From Lytechinus pictus (taxonomy: Eukaryota; Echinodermata; Echinoidea; Temnopleuroida; Toxopneustidae), in the NCBI RefSeq assembly GCF_037042905.1, contig NC_087258.1, positions 1,969,001-2,033,000 of the forward strand: 64,000 bases of DNA, read 5' to 3'. The translations under genes and the position numbers were made by a program. A model generated the notes under the pieces. It was given only the letters and a program-made list of their open reading frames with translations, did not search any database and had not been told where the DNA came from. Shown here piece by piece: positions 62,401 to 64,000 of this stretch; within the stretch, counting starts at the first letter, position 1, and each line of letters opens with the position of its first letter.

Positions 62401-63140
62401 ACCATGAATGCTGGAAGGGTGTTGCGTCCGCTTCGTGGTATCTGTATGGGATCGCTCTTGGGGGATGGGGATGCACCAAGAGGTGACCAAAGATGAGGTT
62501 CTTCTTGACCAAGTTGCATCAAGGACTCTGCAAGGGAGGTGTGCCCTCGAGACTTGGCGACATCCAGGGGAAGGCGTCCGAGGGAGTCACTCATCTTTAA
62601 GCAGTGGGGTCGCCAGCGATACAGGAGAAGGGCAGACTCCATGTGACCTAGAGCACATGCCCACATCTGTAGGAAACAGAGCAATATAAAGAAATGAATG
62701 ACATCCTTGAAGTATTATTGAACTTCATGATACTTAAAACTTAATGTAATCCTTGGTTCCTATATTTTAGTTTAGAGAGTTTGAACCATCCAAAGCACAA
62801 ATAAAATTGATAATTTCTAAAGGGTTCATGCAGAATTGAAGCATGTATAAGCTTTTATGAATGTGGTAATAAGAGCAAAGCGCCGGTAGTTATTTGTACA
62901 AACAGCCCTGTTACTATGGCAATTACCAATACAGCAAAGTTATCATACTTGTAAGTCGGTTGTGAAATGGGGTAAAATTTCAATGATAAACCAATGGCAA
63001 TCAAATCAAGAAGAATTGACATCCCCAATTAGTGAAAAAACCCTAACTTTGGAGATATACTTACCAATGGAGTGCAGGATGCATTGTCCATGTTCATTGG
63101 GTCTAGTTCCAGCTCTGCGACTATACTGTTATGATCTCTC
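50411..63140 (-). CDS. CAMTA: Calmodulin-binding transcription activator, 3' part (nine exons)
   Basis: Joined in transcript order, exons 63140-63065, 62666-61752, 61200-60995, 59985-59807, 59589-59525, 58709-58635, 57889-57696, 57284-57204 and 50465-50411 give 614 in-frame codons and a stop, with matching phases and AG/GT borders throughout. CAMTA proteins are nuclear factors that bind DNA through CG-1 and TIG/IPT domains, carry ankyrin repeats and bind calmodulin through IQ motifs. The window contains the end of the ankyrin region (SCTPLMWACALGHME, then SDSLGRLPLDVAKSRGH), a 240-residue disordered Ser/Pro/His-rich segment, an AEHILDALPERIK helix, a DWSDFL motif, and five IQ-like helices over local residues 468-597 (AAIVIQ, AAVIIQ, AARVIQ, AAIIIQ, AAILIQ, then AARKIQ RFLRRY). 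The order matches animal CAMTA1/CAMTA2. The CG-1, TIG and first ankyrin repeats are beyond 64000. Invertebrates usually have a single CAMTA gene, so no paralogue number is given. Confidence 0.93.
51095..51396. mobile_element. GGCCCGTATTC inverted-repeat element, copy 3
   Basis: The ends GGCCGGTATTATGAAGTCAG and AGACTTCAGAATACGGGCC match the other copies, and ACA flanks both ends. 302 bp, in the probable last intron of CAMTA. Confidence 0.75.
52691..53094. mobile_element. 404-bp foldback element
   Basis: The two halves are imperfect reverse complements over nearly their whole length. The left half has GGCCCGAATTCACAAAAGGT, GCAGATTTCCTGTATAAA and CCAATGCTGATGC; the right half has their complements in reverse order. 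TAT flanks both ends. The centre is AGTCCACTGTTTGAAGAGTG. It would fold into a hairpin with about 190-base arms. Confidence 0.75.
53725..55808. mobile_element. Outer element CAGAGCTGCCAA with a second element inside
   Basis: The ends CAGAGCTGCCAA and TTTGGCAGCTCTG are inverted repeats and TATAAG flanks both (53719-53724 and 55809-55814). Only about 150 bases on the left and 110 on the right belong to this element; the rest is the inner element at 53878-55698. Confidence 0.7.
53878..55698. mobile_element. Inner element with AAGGTTCTACATTAA ends
   Basis: The left end AAGGTTCTACATTAAC and the right end TGTAATGTCGATCTTG are imperfect inverted repeats. Just inside, GCCCGTTCGGGCCACCAAAAC (left) and the near-identical GCCCGATTCGGGCCACCAAAAC (right) occur in the same direction. 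The middle is A-rich with no transposase frame. Confidence 0.55.
56401..56559. mobile_element. 159-bp GGGGAGCGTTTCAT element, copy 3
   Basis: It starts GGGGAGCCTTTCATGAAAGG, contains GTCGGACGTTTTATCCGACA, and ends GATGAAACACTCCCC. It is the reverse-orientation counterpart of copy 1 and lies in the probable last CAMTA intron. Confidence 0.78.
57204..57284 (-). CDS. CAMTA: CAMTA exon, last IQ-like helix
   Basis: The acceptor is ggtttctttag and the donor AATAG/GTGAGT. Entry phase 2, exit phase 2. It encodes DKRKARMKREQEAARKIQ followed by RFLRRYHN, which closely resembles the final conserved helix of animal CAMTA proteins. Confidence 0.92.
57696..57889 (-). CDS. CAMTA: CAMTA exon, three IQ motifs
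   Basis: The acceptor is tcttactcag and the donor TTTAG/GTAAGG. Entry phase 0, exit phase 2. It encodes three regularly spaced helices: AARVIQNKFRSF, AAIIIQNSYRTYR and AAILIQQRF. Confidence 0.94.
57923..58281. mobile_element. GTTTCATAAA-type element carrying a second element
   Basis: The outer ends GTGGGTGTTTTATAAAGCTG and ACAGCTCTAAGAAACACCCAC resemble those at 44667-44853. The middle is occupied by the element at 58002-58180. It lies in the CAMTA intron between the second and third IQ exons. Confidence 0.65.
58002..58180. mobile_element. Inner element with GGTTCCACAACATTTGCTC ends
   Basis: The left end GGTTCCACAACATTTGCTC and right end GAGCAAATGTTGTGTCACC are inverted repeats with two mismatches. 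Inside are several ACCCTAAACCTAAC-type blocks. 179 bp. Confidence 0.7.
58635..58709 (-). CDS. CAMTA: CAMTA exon, second IQ motif
   Basis: The acceptor is ttttttacag and the donor GAG/GTTGGT; both phase 0, 25 codons. It encodes a Gln-rich start and EAAVIIQSYYRRYKE. The donor is less typical at +4/+5, but the protein match and phase support it. Confidence 0.88.
59236..59346. mobile_element. 111-bp foldback element in CAMTA intron
   Basis: The halves GTAACATGAAGCTTAGCAAT ... GAGGCCGATTTTACGATTG and CAATCGTAGAAATCGGCCC ... CGCTACGCTTTATGTCAC are reverse complements with mismatches. Confidence 0.68.
59525..59589 (-). CDS. CAMTA: CAMTA exon, first IQ motif
   Basis: The acceptor is tttctttag and the donor AAG/GTATGG. 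Entry phase 1, exit phase 0. With the split Asp it encodes DEEQRQLYKAAIVIQNAF followed by RQYK, an IQ-like calmodulin-binding helix. Confidence 0.92.
59807..59985 (-). CDS. CAMTA: CAMTA exon with DWSDFL motif
   Basis: The acceptor is tttatccag and the donor CTG/GTAAGC. Entry phase 2, exit phase 1. It encodes a Ser-rich start, then FDEDFPPADWSDFLQ and a helix ending LTLS that leads into the first IQ region, as in vertebrate CAMTA proteins. Confidence 0.9.
60497..60694 (-). mobile_element. SINE with GCGCTATACAAATGC-type tail
   Basis: On the minus strand it begins near 60694 with AACCTCGGTGTAGTGGTCC and ends ATATGGCGCTATACAAATGC followed by a (TCA)n stretch. This tail type is common in animal SINEs. 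It lies in a CAMTA intron. Confidence 0.6.
60995..61200 (-). CDS. CAMTA: CAMTA exon with AEHILDALPERIK helix
   Basis: The acceptor is ttcctcattcag and the donor ATAG/GTGAGA. Entry phase 0, exit phase 2. It encodes EQYLSLAEHILDALPERI, similar to a conserved helix in animal CAMTA proteins, then a Ser-rich acidic stretch ending GGVEDTLY. It joins directly in frame to the large exon. Confidence 0.9.
61752..62666 (-). CDS. CAMTA: CAMTA large exon: ankyrin end and disordered segment
   Basis: The acceptor is tttcctacag and the donor AAG/GTATGT; both phase 0, 305 codons. It starts MWACALGHMESALLLYRW, continues SDSLGRLPLDVAKSRGHTS (ankyrin repeat consensus), then turns to a Ser/Pro-rich stretch with a His run (HHHHTQNHAHH) and an acidic segment near its end. 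This is the largest exon in the window and the clearest coding signal. Confidence 0.95.
63065..63140 (-). CDS. CAMTA: CAMTA ankyrin exon
   Basis: On the minus strand the acceptor is gtgttatag and the donor TTG/GTAAGT. Entry is phase 2 and exit phase 0. It encodes RDHNSIVAELELDPMNMD followed by NASCTPL, the start of the conserved TPLMWACALGH ankyrin segment completed in the next exon. Confidence 0.9.
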
Positions 63141-64000
63141 CTATAACACATGGTGGAAAAGAAGTATGACTGGGTCACTGCCAGCAACACATTTGAATTT
63201 CAGGATAATTGTAATCCTAACATCAATGGAGTTTTGGAGGCATATTTGTGTTCACAATGAAATTCAAGTTGCTGAGTGAACACGAATCTACATTTACAAT
63301 CTCAGCAAAGGCGATAAAAGCCAAATGATCAGCTGGCCATTATGATCAGAAAGATAGAAAATAAAAGTTAAGGGCTGAATATGCATAGAATAATTTTCAT
63401 TAAAAAATAATGTTCTAGCTGCTTTCTACCATTTTTTATTATCTCCCTATTGAAAAAATGTACCAAGTTCAAATCCCCACAGCAGAACTAATGTACTATG
63501 GCAATGTATTAATTCACATTTGCAACACTTGACCCAGGTGAAGTAAAACCTTGGAAATGCTTGTAAGCTGTAGAAGGCTGCCCAAGGTATTAATATCTAA
63601 TTTCCTTTGGAATTTCTTAGAGAAACTTTAGGGGATACCGGTGTGTTGGCTCAGTTGGTAGAGCGTCCGTTTTACAACCAGGAGGTCGGGAGTTCAAACC
63701 CTGGCCGCGTCAGACCAAAAGATGGGAGTTGCTGCTACCCTATTTGGCAGTCAACAATAAGGGATAGAGCCTTGTCGATCTGGCGCTGCACAGCAGCTGC
63801 CGGGCCCATGATCAATTGGGCAAAACATATTTTTGGAGTACTTCATTTCTGATGTCTATTTCGAACAATAAAATATGGATTTTTATTTCATTTTATAAGA
63901 ATGGAAAATACCTTGCCATAATACGGACTGTAATGGTTGTGAACTTCACCTTGGAGACAAGACAATATTGTCATTACCAAATGTACCCCCACCCTCTTCC
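63141..64000 (-). other. CAMTA intron, upstream part
   Basis: No exon is recognised between the ankyrin exon at 63140 and the window edge. The stretch holds a tRNA-derived SINE at about 63636-63838. The exon encoding the preceding ankyrin repeat should lie beyond 64000. Confidence 0.7.
63636..63838 (+). mobile_element. tRNA-derived SINE in CAMTA intron
   Basis: The A box TGGCTCAGTTGGTAGAGCG and B box GGAGTTCAAACCC are well preserved. The anticodon stem does not pair properly, so it is not a working tRNA. The 3' boundary is approximate. Confidence 0.65.

Overview
This is animal genomic DNA: long introns with GT/AG boundaries, sparse coding sequence, many microsatellites, poly(G)/poly(C) runs, tRNA-derived SINEs and a very high density of short inverted-repeat elements. 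The two genes and the repeat types (a GCGAGCGCGAAGCGC-cored tandem repeat, small foldback elements) suggest a marine invertebrate deuterostome, most likely a sea urchin or other echinoderm. The species assignment is inference.

Two protein-coding genes can be supported by reading splice sites and phases, and they converge tail to tail. (1) A + strand gene with six coding exons between 17356 and 32892 encodes a 446-residue secreted protein. It has a signal peptide, a long basic and acidic linker, and a C-terminal ten-cysteine domain whose spacing matches the Dickkopf-like domain of vertebrate DRAXIN, a netrin/DCC-binding axon guidance protein and Wnt antagonist. This is the most interesting item in the window. 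(2) A - strand gene with nine coding exons between 63140 and 50411 is the 3' part of a calmodulin-binding transcription activator (CAMTA). It holds the last ankyrin repeats, a disordered Ser/Pro-rich segment and several IQ motifs, and ends after a 6.7 kb last intron. Its CG-1, TIG/IPT and first ankyrin parts lie beyond 64000.

Layout: 1-17337 is upstream sequence and/or 5' UTR intron of the DRAXIN-like gene, and holds a 348-bp higher-order tandem repeat at 13.8-14.7 kb. 17483-29336 is its 11.9 kb first coding intron. 29337-32892 carries exons 2-6. 32893-36360 is a probable 3.4 kb 3' UTR ending at an AATAAA signal. 36361-50410 is AT-rich sequence between the two stop codons and may include a long CAMTA 3' UTR. 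50411-63140 is CAMTA. 63141-64000 is CAMTA intron containing a tRNA-derived SINE.

Non-coding highlights: a complete tRNA cloverleaf with a UCA anticodon inside a 29-bp perfect inverted repeat (43993-44305); three copies of a GGCCCGTATTC-ended element, some with 3-bp target duplications; a 404-bp near-complete palindrome; a 159-bp element present twice at identical length; and two clear cases of one inverted-repeat element inserted in another (53725-55808 and 57923-58281).
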